Made by a program: the position numbers and the translations under genes. DNA of 64,000 nt. It comes from JAHEJA01 sp965656445. Its GTDB lineage: Bacteria; Pseudomonadota; Alphaproteobacteria; Rhodobacterales; Rhodobacteraceae. The notes beneath the pieces are model-generated. The model searched no databases, was not told the DNA's origin, and was given only the letters and a program-made list of their open reading frames with translations. The DNA lies in contig CBFHKO010000008.1 of NCBI GenBank assembly GCA_965656445.1, forward strand, positions 38,621-102,620, in the 5' to 3' direction. Positions 24,842 through 34,005 of the stretch are shown one piece after another (the first letter of the stretch is position 1; the number at the start of each line of letters is the position of its first letter).

Positions 24842-26329
24842 ATGACTTTTATCCTAGCGATTGACCAAGGAACAACGTCGAGCCGCGCGATTGTGTTTGA
24901 CAAAGACATGACGCCGATTGCCAGCGCACAGCAAGAATTTCCCCAACACTTTCCCGATTCAGGGTGGGTCGAGCATGATCCTAATGATCTTTGGGCAACG
25001 GTTATTGAAACCTGCCGTGATGCTTTAAAAGCCGCCGAGATTACGGCCAGCGACCTCAAAGGGATTGGCATAACGAACCAACGTGAAACCACGATTATTT
25101 GGGACAAAGAGACAGGCGAGCCCGTATATAACGCGATTGTTTGGCAAGATCGCCGCACGTCCGATATCTGTGCCGAGCTTCGGGATCAGGGGCATGAATC
25201 TGTGTTCACAGATCGCACAGGCTTGCTTTTGGATCCGTATTTCTCAGGCACGAAGGTCAAGTGGATATTAGACACTGTTAAAGGCGTTCGCGATCGAGCC
25301 GAGGCAGGTGAGCTTTTGTTTGGTACTGTTGATAGTTACCTTATTTGGCGTCTGACGAATGGCGCGTCTCATGTCACCGATGCCACAAACGCAGCGCGGA
25401 CCTTGCTGTATGACATCAAGGCAGGCGGCTGGAGCCAAGAGATCTGCGATATCCTCAATATCCCAATGTCCCTCTTGCCAGAGGTCAGAGATTGCGCCGC
25501 TGATTTTGGAACGGCATTGGCGGAACATATCGGTGCTGATGTCCCTGTTTTGGGTGTGGCAGGGGATCAGCAGGCCGCAACTTTGGGACAGGCGTGTTTT
25601 GAACCAGGTATGATGAAATCCACCTATGGAACAGGTTGTTTCGCTTTGCTGAATACAGGCGATACCCCTGTTGCCTCTAACAATCGATTGCTGACGACAA
25701 TTGCCTATCAATTCGACGGCAAGCCGACTTATGCGCTTGAGGGGTCCATCTTTATTGCGGGTGCGGTTGTTCAGTGGTTGCGCGATGGATTGGGTATCAT
25801 TCAAACTGCGTCTGAGACCCAAGCGCTGGCAGAGCAAGCGGATCCAACCCAAGATGTGATCGTTGTCCCAGCCTTTACAGGTCTTGGTGCGCCCTATTGG
25901 GATGCCGAATGCCGAGGAGCGGCCTATGGCTTGACCAGAAACTCGGGCCCAGCTGAATTTTCCAAAGCGGCCTTGCAAAGCGTAGGTTACCAAACGCGCG
26001 ATTTGTTAGAAGCGATGCGGGCTGATTGGCAGGGCGCGACGGATGGCGGCGTGCTGCGTGTGGATGGCGGTATGTCCGCAAGCGATTGGTCGATGCAGTT
26101 CCTATCCGACATCATCGGGGCCTCTGTTGACCGCCCGACTGTCTTAGAAACGACGGCTTTGGGTGTTGCGTGGCTCGCAGGAATGCGCGCGGGTCTCTAT
26201 CCGACGCAAGCGGATTTTGCGAAGACTTGGAAGCTCGACCATCGGTTTGAGCCTACTCTCGGTGCTGATGAACGCGATACAAAATATGCGCGTTGGAAAC
26301 GGGCAGTTGAGGCGACGCTCAGTCTCTAA
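24842..26329 (+). CDS. glpK: Glycerol kinase
   Basis: Phosphorylates glycerol to sn-glycerol 3-phosphate with ATP. The 495 residues have the family length and FGGY motifs: [17 protein letters not shown] at the start, [73 protein letters not shown] and [21 protein letters not shown] strong GGGAGGG lies upstream of the ATG. With GlpD it makes the two-step route from glycerol to dihydroxyacetone phosphate, presumably repressed by divergent GlpR. It converges on xylB with a gap of nine bases. Confidence 0.97.
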   Translation: MTFILAIDQGTTSSRAIVFDKDMTPIASAQQEFPQHFPDSGWVEHDPNDLWATVIETCRDALKAAEITASDLKGIGITNQRETTIIWDKETGEPVYNAIVWQDRRTSDICAELRDQGHESVFTDRTGLLLDPYFSGTKVKWILDTVKGVRDRAEAGELLFGTVDSYLIWRLTNGASHVTDATNAARTLLYDIKAGGWSQEICDILNIPMSLLPEVRDCAADFGTALAEHIGADVPVLGVAGDQQAATLGQACFEPGMMKSTYGTGCFALLNTGDTPVASNNRLLTTIAYQFDGKPTYALEGSIFIAGAVVQWLRDGLGIIQTASETQALAEQADPTQDVIVVPAFTGLGAPYWDAECRGAAYGLTRNSGPAEFSKAALQSVGYQTRDLLEAMRADWQGATDGGVLRVDGGMSASDWSMQFLSDIIGASVDRPTVLETTALGVAWLAGMRAGLYPTQADFAKTWKLDHRFEPTLGADERDTKYARWKRAVEATLSL

Positions 26330-26338
26330 CAAAGGGAT

Positions 26339-27775
26339 TTATTCTCGGTAGAGTGATTTGTAGTCCTCATAAGCCGCTGTAAATGCGTCACTGTATTTGC
26401 TGTTAGGGGCAAAGGTTTTGTTAATGCTCGGTGTTGTGCAAATGGCGTCGATTGGATCCCCAGTATGAGCCAACATTCCCAGTCGCGCGGCACCCAATGA
26501 GGCACCTAAATCGCCACTGTCTGGCCGATGAATTTCGGTATTCAAAACCGTTGCAATGAGCGAAAGCCAGTAGTCCGAATTTGACCCACCCCCCATCGCG
26601 ATGAGCGAGGTGATCGTGCTTCCTGCATTAGAAAGCGCCCTTTTGTTATCGAGCAAAGCAAAGGCAACGCCTTCAAGGACAGCTTGGGTCAAATCTGCGC
26701 GCGTTGTGGAATGTGATAATCCATGAAAGCTTCCCCTGACATGGGCATCGTTGTGTGGCGTGCGCTCCCCTGACAAATACGGCAAAAAGCGAACAGAGGT
26801 CGGCGCGCGCAACTCTGGCCCCAGTTCCTCAACGAGATCAGGTGCTGATGACCCCATAATCCCTGCGTGCCAATTCAAGGCGTCCACTGCTGACAAAATG
26901 ACACCCATGTGATGCCACGTGTTCGGAATTGCATGACAAAACGAATGAACCGCGGTTTCAGGTGCCGCAGAATAGCTATCCGTTGCCGTGAACAAAACGC
27001 CAGAGGTGCCCAATGACAAAAATCCCTGACCATTTTTGATCACACCTGATCCAATTGCCGTTGCCGCATTGTCCCCAGCACCACCTGCAATGACAGGGGT
27101 TCCCTTTATCCCCCAGCGTGTCGCAAGCGCGGGTTTGAGGTGGCCTGACTCTTCGTTGCCTTCGACGAGATGGGGCATATGTTCCGCGCTTAAACCCACT
27201 GCAGAGAGCAATTCGCTTGACCACGTTCTTGAGCGCACATCTAGCCAACTGGTCCCTGATGCATCCGAGAGATCCGATACATAGTCACCCGTCAAATAGA
27301 ACCGAAGGTAATCTTTGGGCAACAGGACTTTTGCACATTGAGCAAACACATCAGGCTCGTTCTCAGCCACCCAAAGCACCTTGGGCGCAGTAAAGCCAGG
27401 AAAGACAATGTTCCCAGAAATGGCCCTAAACGCCTTATTGGTGTCTAATATGTGAGCCTGAGCATGGGCTCGCGTGTCGTTCCATAAAAGACACGGCCGC
27501 AAAACAGACCCGTCCTTATCAAGCAACGTCGCCCCATGCATGTGACCCGATAATCCGATTCCCTGAACCTTGGCCAATGCGTTAGGGGCTGCCTCCTTGA
27601 GTGCATGCATGCACTGATCCAAGGCAGCGATCCACTCTTTCGGGTCTTGTTCCGACCACCCGATGTGAGGGCGTTGAACCGTGAGTTTGGCATGCGCGCT
27701 GCCTATGATGGTCTGGTCGTCATTGATCAAGATAGCCTTGATCCCAGACGTTCCCATGTCGATGCCTAGATACAT
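26339..27775 (-). CDS. xylB: Xylulokinase
   Basis: FGGY-family kinase, 478 residues, that phosphorylates D-xylulose. Seen: YLGIDMGTSGIKAILINDDQ, GWSEQDPKEWIAALDQCM, GIGLSGHMHGATLLD, WNDTRAHAQAHIL, PVIAGGAGDNAATAIGSG, FLPYLSGERTPHNDAHVRGSF and IAMGGGSNSDYWLSLIATVL, all matching XylB better than glycerol or other sugar kinases. The open frame extends to 27895, but ATG 27775 starts the ATP-binding domain. No xylose isomerase or transport gene is adjacent; the kinase may serve xylulose or xylitol/arabitol from elsewhere. It is divergent from the EamA permease. Confidence 0.93.
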   Translation of the reverse strand: MYLGIDMGTSGIKAILINDDQTIIGSAHAKLTVQRPHIGWSEQDPKEWIAALDQCMHALKEAAPNALAKVQGIGLSGHMHGATLLDKDGSVLRPCLLWNDTRAHAQAHILDTNKAFRAISGNIVFPGFTAPKVLWVAENEPDVFAQCAKVLLPKDYLRFYLTGDYVSDLSDASGTSWLDVRSRTWSSELLSAVGLSAEHMPHLVEGNEESGHLKPALATRWGIKGTPVIAGGAGDNAATAIGSGVIKNGQGFLSLGTSGVLFTATDSYSAAPETAVHSFCHAIPNTWHHMGVILSAVDALNWHAGIMGSSAPDLVEELGPELRAPTSVRFLPYLSGERTPHNDAHVRGSFHGLSHSTTRADLTQAVLEGVAFALLDNKRALSNAGSTITSLIAMGGGSNSDYWLSLIATVLNTEIHRPDSGDLGASLGAARLGMLAHTGDPIDAICTTPSINKTFAPNSKYSDAFTAAYEDYKSLYRE

Positions 27776-27857
27776 AATCACCTCATTGCGTTTCTGGCAT
27801 CTTAGCGTGTTGTAAAAAAATGAACAGACGGGCGGAATTGGCTTTTGCTTTGGTGCA

Positions 27858-28769
27858 ATGCAAAATACGATGCAGGAAACAAAGATTGCAGACATGTTAG
27901 AAAATAAGCGACTACTCTTTGGTGTATTGCCTGTCCTATTGGCCGCAATTTTGTGGGGGACGACGGGGACACTTCAAACCTTATTGCCGTCGAGCAAGGA
28001 TCCCTACGTCGTGGGGGCATTTCGGATGCTCTTTGGGGCGGCAACTTTGTTGATTGTTGCGTGTCTTTATCCGCACACACGCAAGGGCTTTGCACGGCTC
28101 CCAAAGACGAAAATCATTGGCGCTGGTATCGCGATTGGGGCTTATAATATGCTTTTCTTTGCAGGCGTCCTGCAAGCCGGAGTAGGCATTGGAACAGCAA
28201 TCACCATTGGCAGTGCGCCCATCTGGGTCACATTGATCATGTTTGCACGCTTCGCGACCCTACCCAGTCGGCGGCAGGTGTTTGGCCAAGCCCTTTGCAT
28301 TTTTGGCGCCGTGCTTTTGGTTTTGCCACAAGGACAGGTGGCCGTTCCATTGATCGGGGTCGCTTTGGCGCTTGGATCTGGATTGTGCTATGCGCTCTAT
28401 TCTTTGATCTCAAGCGACGTTCCCAGTGACATTCCATCAAATACTCAGGCCGCAGCAACCTTTAGCGTGGCCGCAATTGTGACATTCCCTGTGTTGGTGA
28501 TGCTGCCTGTTGAGTGGGCTTTTGCACCCCAGGCTTTGTCAACGTTGATTGCCTTAGGGGTTGTCGCGACGGGTCTTTCTTATGCGCTCTACACTTGGGG
28601 TTTGCGATCTGTGACGGCGTCTACGGCTGTGACGCTTGCCTTAGCGGAACCCTTGACCGCTTGGGTTTTGGCAACAACAGTTGTCGGGGAACGCGTGACG
28701 CTTGTGTCTGGTTTGGGGGCGCTTTCCTTGTTCATCGGCATTGCTATAGTGTCTCTGTCGAGGCGTTAG
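27858..28769 (+). CDS. EamA/DMT-superfamily permease
   Basis: A 303-residue inner-membrane transporter with about ten membrane segments in two EamA repeats; substrate unknown. Seen: LPVLLAAILWGTTGTLQTLL, GVGIGTAITIGSAPIWVTLI and the second-half ATGLSYALYTWGLRSVTAST, followed by VTLALAEPLTAWVLATTVVG. The conserved EP motif (LAEPLTA) is typical. ATG 27858 has no clear ribosome binding site; ATG codons at 27870 and 27894 are alternatives. It is divergent from xylB (82 bases between starts) and ends 68 bases before modA. Confidence 0.9.
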   Translation: MQNTMQETKIADMLENKRLLFGVLPVLLAAILWGTTGTLQTLLPSSKDPYVVGAFRMLFGAATLLIVACLYPHTRKGFARLPKTKIIGAGIAIGAYNMLFFAGVLQAGVGIGTAITIGSAPIWVTLIMFARFATLPSRRQVFGQALCIFGAVLLVLPQGQVAVPLIGVALALGSGLCYALYSLISSDVPSDIPSNTQAAATFSVAAIVTFPVLVMLPVEWAFAPQALSTLIALGVVATGLSYALYTWGLRSVTASTAVTLALAEPLTAWVLATTVVGERVTLVSGLGALSLFIGIAIVSLSRR

Positions 28770-28837
28770 GGGGTGAGAATGTCGCAAAGGCCTATTGCAA
28801 CAAATGTCGACAGTCGTACCTCTTCTCGGGTTCAAAG

Positions 28838-29593
28838 ATGAAAATTAGAGCGTATTTATTCAGCTTAATTTGCCTATTGGCTGCACCTGCGTGGTCCAAG
28901 GATCTGACCGTGTTTGCTGCCTCAAGTCTCAAGTCGGTTTTTGATGTTTTGATCCCAGAATTTGAAGGAGAAAGCGGGTCTGTTGTGACGGCTGTTTATG
29001 CGTCGTCATCCACTCTTGCGCGGCAGATCGAACAAGGCGCGCCGGCGGATGTTTTTGTATCGGCCAATTCCGTTTGGATGGACGTTTTGGAAGACCAAGG
29101 CCGCATTAAGGCATCAAGCCGTCGCGATGTGATTGGCAATGATTTGGTTATTGTCTCAGGTTTGCAGGACGTTGATGTATTGAAGCTGACAGACACAGCT
29201 GGTGTCACCGAAGAACTGCGAACCGCAGGCCTAGCTATGGGGATGGTCACAGCCGTTCCTGCGGGGATTTATGGTAAACAAGCGCTTGATTACTTTGGGC
29301 TTTGGGAGCGGTTGAGCGAGGCCGTTATTCAAGCGGATAGTGTTAGATCAGCGTTAACCTATGTTGCCCTAGGTGAAGTGGGGTATGGGATTGTTTATGC
29401 GTCGGATGTGTTGGCGGACCCTCGGGTTGGAATTGCTGCAACGTTTCCTCCTCAGGCCCATGACCTGGTCGTTTATCCGGCTGCGGTTGTGAAAGACGGC
29501 AATGATGCGGGAGCCGATGATTTTGTTGAGTTTCTGGGGTCTAAGAAAGCGCAGGACATTTTTGTAAGCTTTGGATTTCGCTCTCTTCCCTAG
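28838..29593 (+). CDS. modA: Molybdate ABC transporter substrate-binding protein, orphan
   Basis: Periplasmic molybdate (or tungstate) binding protein, 251 residues. Seen: a signal peptide (MKIRAYLFSLICLLAAPAWS), then LTVFAASSLKSVFDVLIPEF with the oxyanion-binding Ala-Ser-Ser, AVYASSSTLARQIEQGAPAD and VFVSANSVWMD, ALTYVALGEVGYGIVYASDV and the YPAAVVKDGNDAGADDFVEF block near the end, all as in ModA. The frame is open 324 bases upstream, but that overlaps the permease gene and carries no signal peptide. No modB, modC or modE is adjacent, so it must work with a transporter encoded elsewhere or be a relic. Confidence 0.92.
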   Translation: MKIRAYLFSLICLLAAPAWSKDLTVFAASSLKSVFDVLIPEFEGESGSVVTAVYASSSTLARQIEQGAPADVFVSANSVWMDVLEDQGRIKASSRRDVIGNDLVIVSGLQDVDVLKLTDTAGVTEELRTAGLAMGMVTAVPAGIYGKQALDYFGLWERLSEAVIQADSVRSALTYVALGEVGYGIVYASDVLADPRVGIAATFPPQAHDLVVYPAAVVKDGNDAGADDFVEFLGSKKAQDIFVSFGFRSLP

Positions 29594-29610
29594 CGCAGAT
29601 TGATATTTGG

Positions 29611-29646
29611 AGTGCCTCCGGCGGGAGTATTTGCACAAAGCTGAAG
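29611..29646 (+). repeat. Dispersed gene-end motif, copy 4 (after modA)
   Basis: GAGTATTTGCACAAAGCTGA at 29625, preceded by the GC-rich GCCTCCGGCGGG, begins 18 bases after the modA stop. Confidence 0.75.
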
Positions 29647-29731
29647 CAGTGCATTAAAAATGCTAAGGTAAAGTGCTTGCCCTTTTGGAGTTGGGTGCTT
29701 AGGTCTAGGGCAGAGCAAAGGAGACAGCCCC

Positions 29732-30013
29732 ATGATGGCAATATATGGACCAATCGCACTTATTTTGAATGTCGCTTTCTATTTCATGATTGCGCATATT
29801 ATCATGAGCTGGTTGATCAATTTCCAAGTGTTGAATTTGCACCAACCTTTCGTGTCGCAATTGTGGTACGGGTTGAACCGTGTTCTTGAGCCGATCTACA
29901 CGCCTATTCGTCGGGTGTTGCCGGATACGCGGCCGTTGGATTTGGCGCCTTTGGTGGCCTTTATCATCATCATTTCCTTGCGGGATTATATCCTTCCGAC
30001 GCTCTTGTTCTAA
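29732..30013 (+). CDS. YggT family membrane protein
   Basis: A 93-residue inner-membrane protein of the YggT family with two hydrophobic segments (about 8-30 and 68-88). Seen: HIIMSWLINFQVLNLHQPFV, NRVLEPIYTPIRRVLPDTRP and LDLAPLVAFIIIISLRDYIL. In plants and cyanobacteria relatives (YlmG) affect cell or plastid division and osmotic stress; the bacterial role is unclear. AAGGAG lies eight bases upstream of ATG. A single-gene unit between modA and recQ. Confidence 0.92.
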   Translation: MMAIYGPIALILNVAFYFMIAHIIMSWLINFQVLNLHQPFVSQLWYGLNRVLEPIYTPIRRVLPDTRPLDLAPLVAFIIIISLRDYILPTLLF

Positions 30014-30081
30014 GGGGTTGTTTCCCTAGGCTTGATGTGGGAAACCTGAGGTGAAGAGAGCAGTCATCTAACAGGTTTTTT

Positions 30082-32124
30082 GTGTCGTCTAACGCCCAAC
30101 TTTTGCGCGATGTTTTTGGATTCGACGGGTTTCGGTCGGGTCAGGAAGAAATCGTGCAAGCCGTTGCAGATGGCGAAAATGTGCTTGCGATTATGCCGAC
30201 CGGCGGGGGCAAGTCTCTGTGTTATCAATTCCCTGCTTTGATCCGTGACGGGTTAACCGTTGTCATTTCACCGCTGATTGCCTTGATGCGGGATCAGGTG
30301 CGTGCGTTGCAAGAAATTGGCGTGGCTGCGGGTGCCTTGACTTCGGGCAATACCCAAGAGGAAACTGATGCGGTTTTTGCGGGATTGGATGCGGGGACGC
30401 TCAAGCTTTTGTATATTGCGCCAGAGCGATTAGCGTCTGCCTCGATGCTATCGGCATTACGTCGGTATAACGTCGGTATGATAGCGGTGGATGAAGCCCA
30501 TTGTGTAAGCCAGTGGGGGCATGATTTTCGCCCCGATTATTTGCGTATTGGGGATTTGCGTCGCGCGCTGAATGTGCCCATTTCCGCGTTTACCGCGACG
30601 GCGGATGCCGAGACGCAAACCGAAATTGTAACGCGCTTGTTTGATGGCCAAGCTCCGCGCACATTCTTGCGGGGGTTTGATCGCCCCAATATTCATCTGG
30701 CGTTTTCTGCTAAGGATGGTCCGCGTCAACAAATCCTAGACTTCGCCCAAGAGCGCAAAGGCAGATCGGGAATTGTGTATTGCGGCACGCGCGCCAAGAC
30801 CGAAGGCTTGGCCAAAGCCTTGGGCGATGCGGGGCATACGGCGTGTTTTTATCACGGCGGGATGGAGGCCGATGACAGGCGGCAGGTCGAGCGTAGATTT
30901 GCCGTTGAGGATGGGTTGATCGTTGTGGCGACGGTTGCCTTTGGGATGGGGGTGGACAAGCCCGATATCCGCTGGGTCGCTCATGCCGACCTCCCCAAAT
31001 CTATTGAGGCCTATTACCAAGAAATTGGCCGCGCTGGGCGCGATGGGGCGGCTGCGGAAACCTTGACCCTGTTTGGACCCGATGACATACGCCTGCGTCG
31101 CAGTCAGATTGACGAAGGACTGGCCCCTCCAGAGAGGCGCAATGCCGATCATGGGCGGTTGAACTCCTTGCTTGGGTTGGCTGAGGCGCTTAGCTGCCGA
31201 CGGCAGACGCTCTTGGGGTATTTTGGCGAAACGTCTGAGCCCTGTGGGAATTGTGATCTCTGTGATGTGCCGCCTGAGGTGTTTGATGGCACTGAAGCAG
31301 TTCGCAAGGCCCTGTCCGCGATTTTGCGCACCAAGGAATATTTTGGGGCCGGCCATTTGATTGATATCTTGCTTGGCTCGGAAACGGATAAAGTGAAATC
31401 AAACGGTCATGAGAGCTTGCCAACCTTTGGCGTCGGGCGCGATTTGATGCGAACCCAGTGGCAGGCCATCTTTCGTCAGATGATGGGCCATGATTTGATC
31501 CGCCCTGATGCGGAACGCCATGGTGCATTACGGATGACGGATGCAGCCCTGCCGATTTTGCGCGATGAGGCCAAAATCACCCTGCGCAAAGATAGCATTC
31601 GCGCTGCGGCGAAACGACGTCCTGCGGTCAAAACCTTGGTGAGCGAAGAAGACGCGCCTTTGCTCTCTGCGCTCAAGGCGAAGCGCCGCTATCTGGCGGA
31701 AACGGCAAATGTGCCAGCCTATATTATTTTCAATGATCGCACTTTGATCGAAATGGCGGAAAAGCGGCCACAGACCTTGGATGCCATGATGCATATCTCT
31801 GGCATTGGCGCGAAAAAGCTAGACAGCTATGGAGATGCGTTTTTATCCGTCATAACGGGTGAAGCGTCGCCTGAGATGCACCCGACACGACGCAAGCTTG
31901 CGGGTCAAGCAGGGGCCAGTGTCTATGATCGCTTGCTTGAGGTTCAAGCCGACCTTGCACAAGGGGCCAGTGGCATTGATAAACCTCTCAGCTGTTCTGC
32001 ATCCCTGTTGGCGAAAATTGCGAAAACGCGTCCGAAGGACATGCATGGGTTGGTGCGTATATTGGGGGAAAAGCGGGCGGAACGTTTTGGATCTGCGTTT
32101 TTGGCGGTTCTCGGCGATGCATGA
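30082..32124 (+). CDS. recQ: ATP-dependent DNA helicase RecQ
   Basis: 3'-5' DNA helicase for recombination repair, 680 residues starting at GTG. In order: FGFDGFRSGQEEIVQAVADG (Q motif), MPTGGGKSLCYQFPAL (Walker A), AVDEAHCVSQWGHDFRPDY (DEAH box and aromatic-rich loop), SAFTATADAET, FGMGVDKPDIRWVAHADLPK, YYQEIGRAGRDG (Arg finger), the zinc-binding cysteines around CRRQTL and EPCGNCDLCD (about 372-400), a winged-helix domain, and then two HRDC-like modules at roughly 525-592 (TLDAMMHISGIGAKKLDSYG) and 613-677 (MHGLVRILGEKRAERFG). Most RecQ proteins have one. No close partner gene. Confidence 0.96.
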   Translation: MSSNAQLLRDVFGFDGFRSGQEEIVQAVADGENVLAIMPTGGGKSLCYQFPALIRDGLTVVISPLIALMRDQVRALQEIGVAAGALTSGNTQEETDAVFAGLDAGTLKLLYIAPERLASASMLSALRRYNVGMIAVDEAHCVSQWGHDFRPDYLRIGDLRRALNVPISAFTATADAETQTEIVTRLFDGQAPRTFLRGFDRPNIHLAFSAKDGPRQQILDFAQERKGRSGIVYCGTRAKTEGLAKALGDAGHTACFYHGGMEADDRRQVERRFAVEDGLIVVATVAFGMGVDKPDIRWVAHADLPKSIEAYYQEIGRAGRDGAAAETLTLFGPDDIRLRRSQIDEGLAPPERRNADHGRLNSLLGLAEALSCRRQTLLGYFGETSEPCGNCDLCDVPPEVFDGTEAVRKALSAILRTKEYFGAGHLIDILLGSETDKVKSNGHESLPTFGVGRDLMRTQWQAIFRQMMGHDLIRPDAERHGALRMTDAALPILRDEAKITLRKDSIRAAAKRRPAVKTLVSEEDAPLLSALKAKRRYLAETANVPAYIIFNDRTLIEMAEKRPQTLDAMMHISGIGAKKLDSYGDAFLSVITGEASPEMHPTRRKLAGQAGASVYDRLLEVQADLAQGASGIDKPLSCSASLLAKIAKTRPKDMHGLVRILGEKRAERFGSAFLAVLGDA

Positions 32125-32179
32125 TGCTAGACTTTCGCGCCAGACTTCCTAAGTCAGTAGTAACAAAAGGAGCCAAATA

Positions 32180-32944
32180 ATGTTCGTCGTCGTTTCACCT
32201 GCCAAGAAAATGGACATGTCATCGGTGGATGTTGGTCCTGTGACTGCACCCGACTTTATGGAGGATGCGGATGTTTTGGCCAAAGCTGCGGGCAAGCTGT
32301 CCAAGCAAGGGCTCATGGATTTGATGCATATCAGCGACAGCCTCGCCGCCCTAAACAAAGAGCGCTTTGCTAATTTCGGGGACCAAGACAAAAAGGCCGC
32401 CGCCTTTGCCTTTGCGGGCGATACCTATCAAGGGTTTGAGGCCGGGACATTGAGCGAAGATGCCGTGCGCTGGGCGCAGGATCATATGGGCATTTTATCG
32501 GGTCTTTATGGTGTCTTGCGACCTTTGGATGAAATTGAACCCTATCGATTGGAAATGGGCAGCAAGCTAAAGGTTGGGCGCACACCATCGCTTTATGCCT
32601 ATTGGGGATCACGTTTGGCCGAGACCTTGAACGCGCGGGCCGGCTCCGTTGGTTCGGACGTTTTGGTGAACTGTGCCAGTCAGGAATATTTTGGCGCCGT
32701 GGATCAAAAGGCATTGAGCTTACGGATCGTCACGCCGACGTTTTATGAGCCCAAGCCCACAGGTCCAAAAATCGTGAGCTTTTATGCGAAAAAAGCGCGT
32801 GGTGCGATGGCGCGTTACATTGTAGAAAATCGTTTGACCAATCCTGAGGCGTTGAAGGATTTTGATCTAGGCGGATATGAGTATCAGCCTGACATGTCAT
32901 CGCCGGATAATCCTGTGTTCTTGCGTAGTTTAGACGCAGCCTAA
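32180..32944 (+). CDS. yaaA: Peroxide stress protein YaaA
   Basis: Lowers free iron during hydrogen peroxide stress in E. coli and binds DNA; molecular action not settled. The 254 residues match the whole family length: FVVVSPAKKMDMSS, LMDLMHISDSLAALNKERFA, AFAFAGDTYQGFEAGTL, LSGLYGVLRPLDEIEPYRLE, VLVNCASQEYFGAVDQKAL and FYAKKARGAMARYIVENRL. AAAGGAG precedes the start. A single-gene unit behind recQ, with no sign of regulation visible in the 55-base gap. Confidence 0.95.
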   Translation: MFVVVSPAKKMDMSSVDVGPVTAPDFMEDADVLAKAAGKLSKQGLMDLMHISDSLAALNKERFANFGDQDKKAAAFAFAGDTYQGFEAGTLSEDAVRWAQDHMGILSGLYGVLRPLDEIEPYRLEMGSKLKVGRTPSLYAYWGSRLAETLNARAGSVGSDVLVNCASQEYFGAVDQKALSLRIVTPTFYEPKPTGPKIVSFYAKKARGAMARYIVENRLTNPEALKDFDLGGYEYQPDMSSPDNPVFLRSLDAA

Positions 32945-33014
32945 GGGCGCGTGACAAATGCTGTGCTGCAGCGTATAAGGCGGCAAATTTGGATGTTTCA
33001 AAGGATAAATTGAC

Positions 33015-33935
33015 ATGACTGTGCAGGTTTTCGGCCATAAATCCCCTGATACAGATTCCACAGGATCCCCGATTGTTTGGGCGTGGTATTTGAATGAAAT
33101 CAAAGGCATCTCTGCCGCGCCCAAGTTGTTGGGCGAGCCGAACACCGAGGCGGCTTTTGTTCTCAAGCGGTGGGGCTTGGATAAGCCAGAGATCATCAGC
33201 GGAGTTGAGGCGGATGCGCCTGTTGTGATTGTTGACACGAATAACCCAGCGGAATTGCCCGAAGGCATCAATGACGCCGATATTCAGGCAATCATTGATC
33301 ACCATAAATTGGTGGGCGGTCTGGAAACCAAGGGGCCAATCGATATCACGATCCGTCCTTTGGCATGCACCGCAACGATTATGTATGACCTGATGGGTGA
33401 TGACGCGGCGAAAATGCCAGATGCGATCAAAGGGGCGGCTCTGTCGTGTATCCTGTCTGATACGTTAGAGTTCCGCAGCCCAACAACAACCGATCACGAC
33501 CGCGCCGTTGTTGAAACACTGGCCGCTGATTTGGGTGTTGATATCGCGGCCTATGCCTCGGAAATGTTTGAGGCAAAATCAGATGTCTCAGCGTTTTCGG
33601 ATGCTGAATTGCTGCGCATGGATTCAAAGGAATACACTGTGGACGGCAAAGGGTTTCGTGTCTCTGTGTTGGAAACGACAGCGCCAAAAATGGTCTTGGA
33701 TCGCAAAGACAGCCTTATGGCATCCACGGTTGATGTCGCCAAAGAAGACGGCGCAGATCAAGTTTTGCTCTTTGTGATTGATATCTTGAACGAAGAGGCG
33801 ACGCTTTTGGTGCCGAATGATTTGGTAAAAACAGTTGCCGAGAAATCATTCGGAGCAGAGGTCACGGGTGACACCGTTGTCTTGCCTGGGATCATGAGCC
33901 GTAAGAAGCAGATTATTCCGAACCTCAAGGTCTAA
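33015..33935 (+). CDS. ppaC: Manganese-dependent inorganic pyrophosphatase, class II
   Basis: Hydrolyses pyrophosphate; DHH-superfamily enzyme that needs Mn or Co. The 306 residues have the class II length. Seen: VFGHKSPDTDSTGSPIVWAW, VVIVDTNNPAELP, the DHH-type IDHHKLVGGLETKGPIDITI, ALSCILSDTLEFRSPTTTDH and DHA2-domain VVLPGIMSRKKQIIPNL with the substrate-binding SRKKQ at the end. Class II enzymes are uncommon in alphaproteobacteria at large, where class I Ppa is the usual form, but are known in Roseobacter-group genomes. A terminator follows. Confidence 0.95.
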   Translation: MTVQVFGHKSPDTDSTGSPIVWAWYLNEIKGISAAPKLLGEPNTEAAFVLKRWGLDKPEIISGVEADAPVVIVDTNNPAELPEGINDADIQAIIDHHKLVGGLETKGPIDITIRPLACTATIMYDLMGDDAAKMPDAIKGAALSCILSDTLEFRSPTTTDHDRAVVETLAADLGVDIAAYASEMFEAKSDVSAFSDAELLRMDSKEYTVDGKGFRVSVLETTAPKMVLDRKDSLMASTVDVAKEDGADQVLLFVIDILNEEATLLVPNDLVKTVAEKSFGAEVTGDTVVLPGIMSRKKQIIPNLKV

Positions 33936-33950
33936 GCAAGGTCTAAGACT

Positions 33951-33973
33951 GGGGCGCTTTGAGCGCCCTTTTT
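33951..33973 (+). terminator. Rho-independent terminator of ppaC
   Basis: Stem GGGCGC/GCGCCC with loop TTTGA, followed by TTTTT, about 17 bases after the ppaC stop. Confidence 0.88.
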
Positions 33974-34005
33974 CATTTATTCACGCTCTTTTACATAGGT
34001 GACCC

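Noticed and set aside
28514..28837. Upstream extension of the modA frame
   Set aside because: It overlaps the EamA permease gene, and the modA signal peptide begins at 28838.
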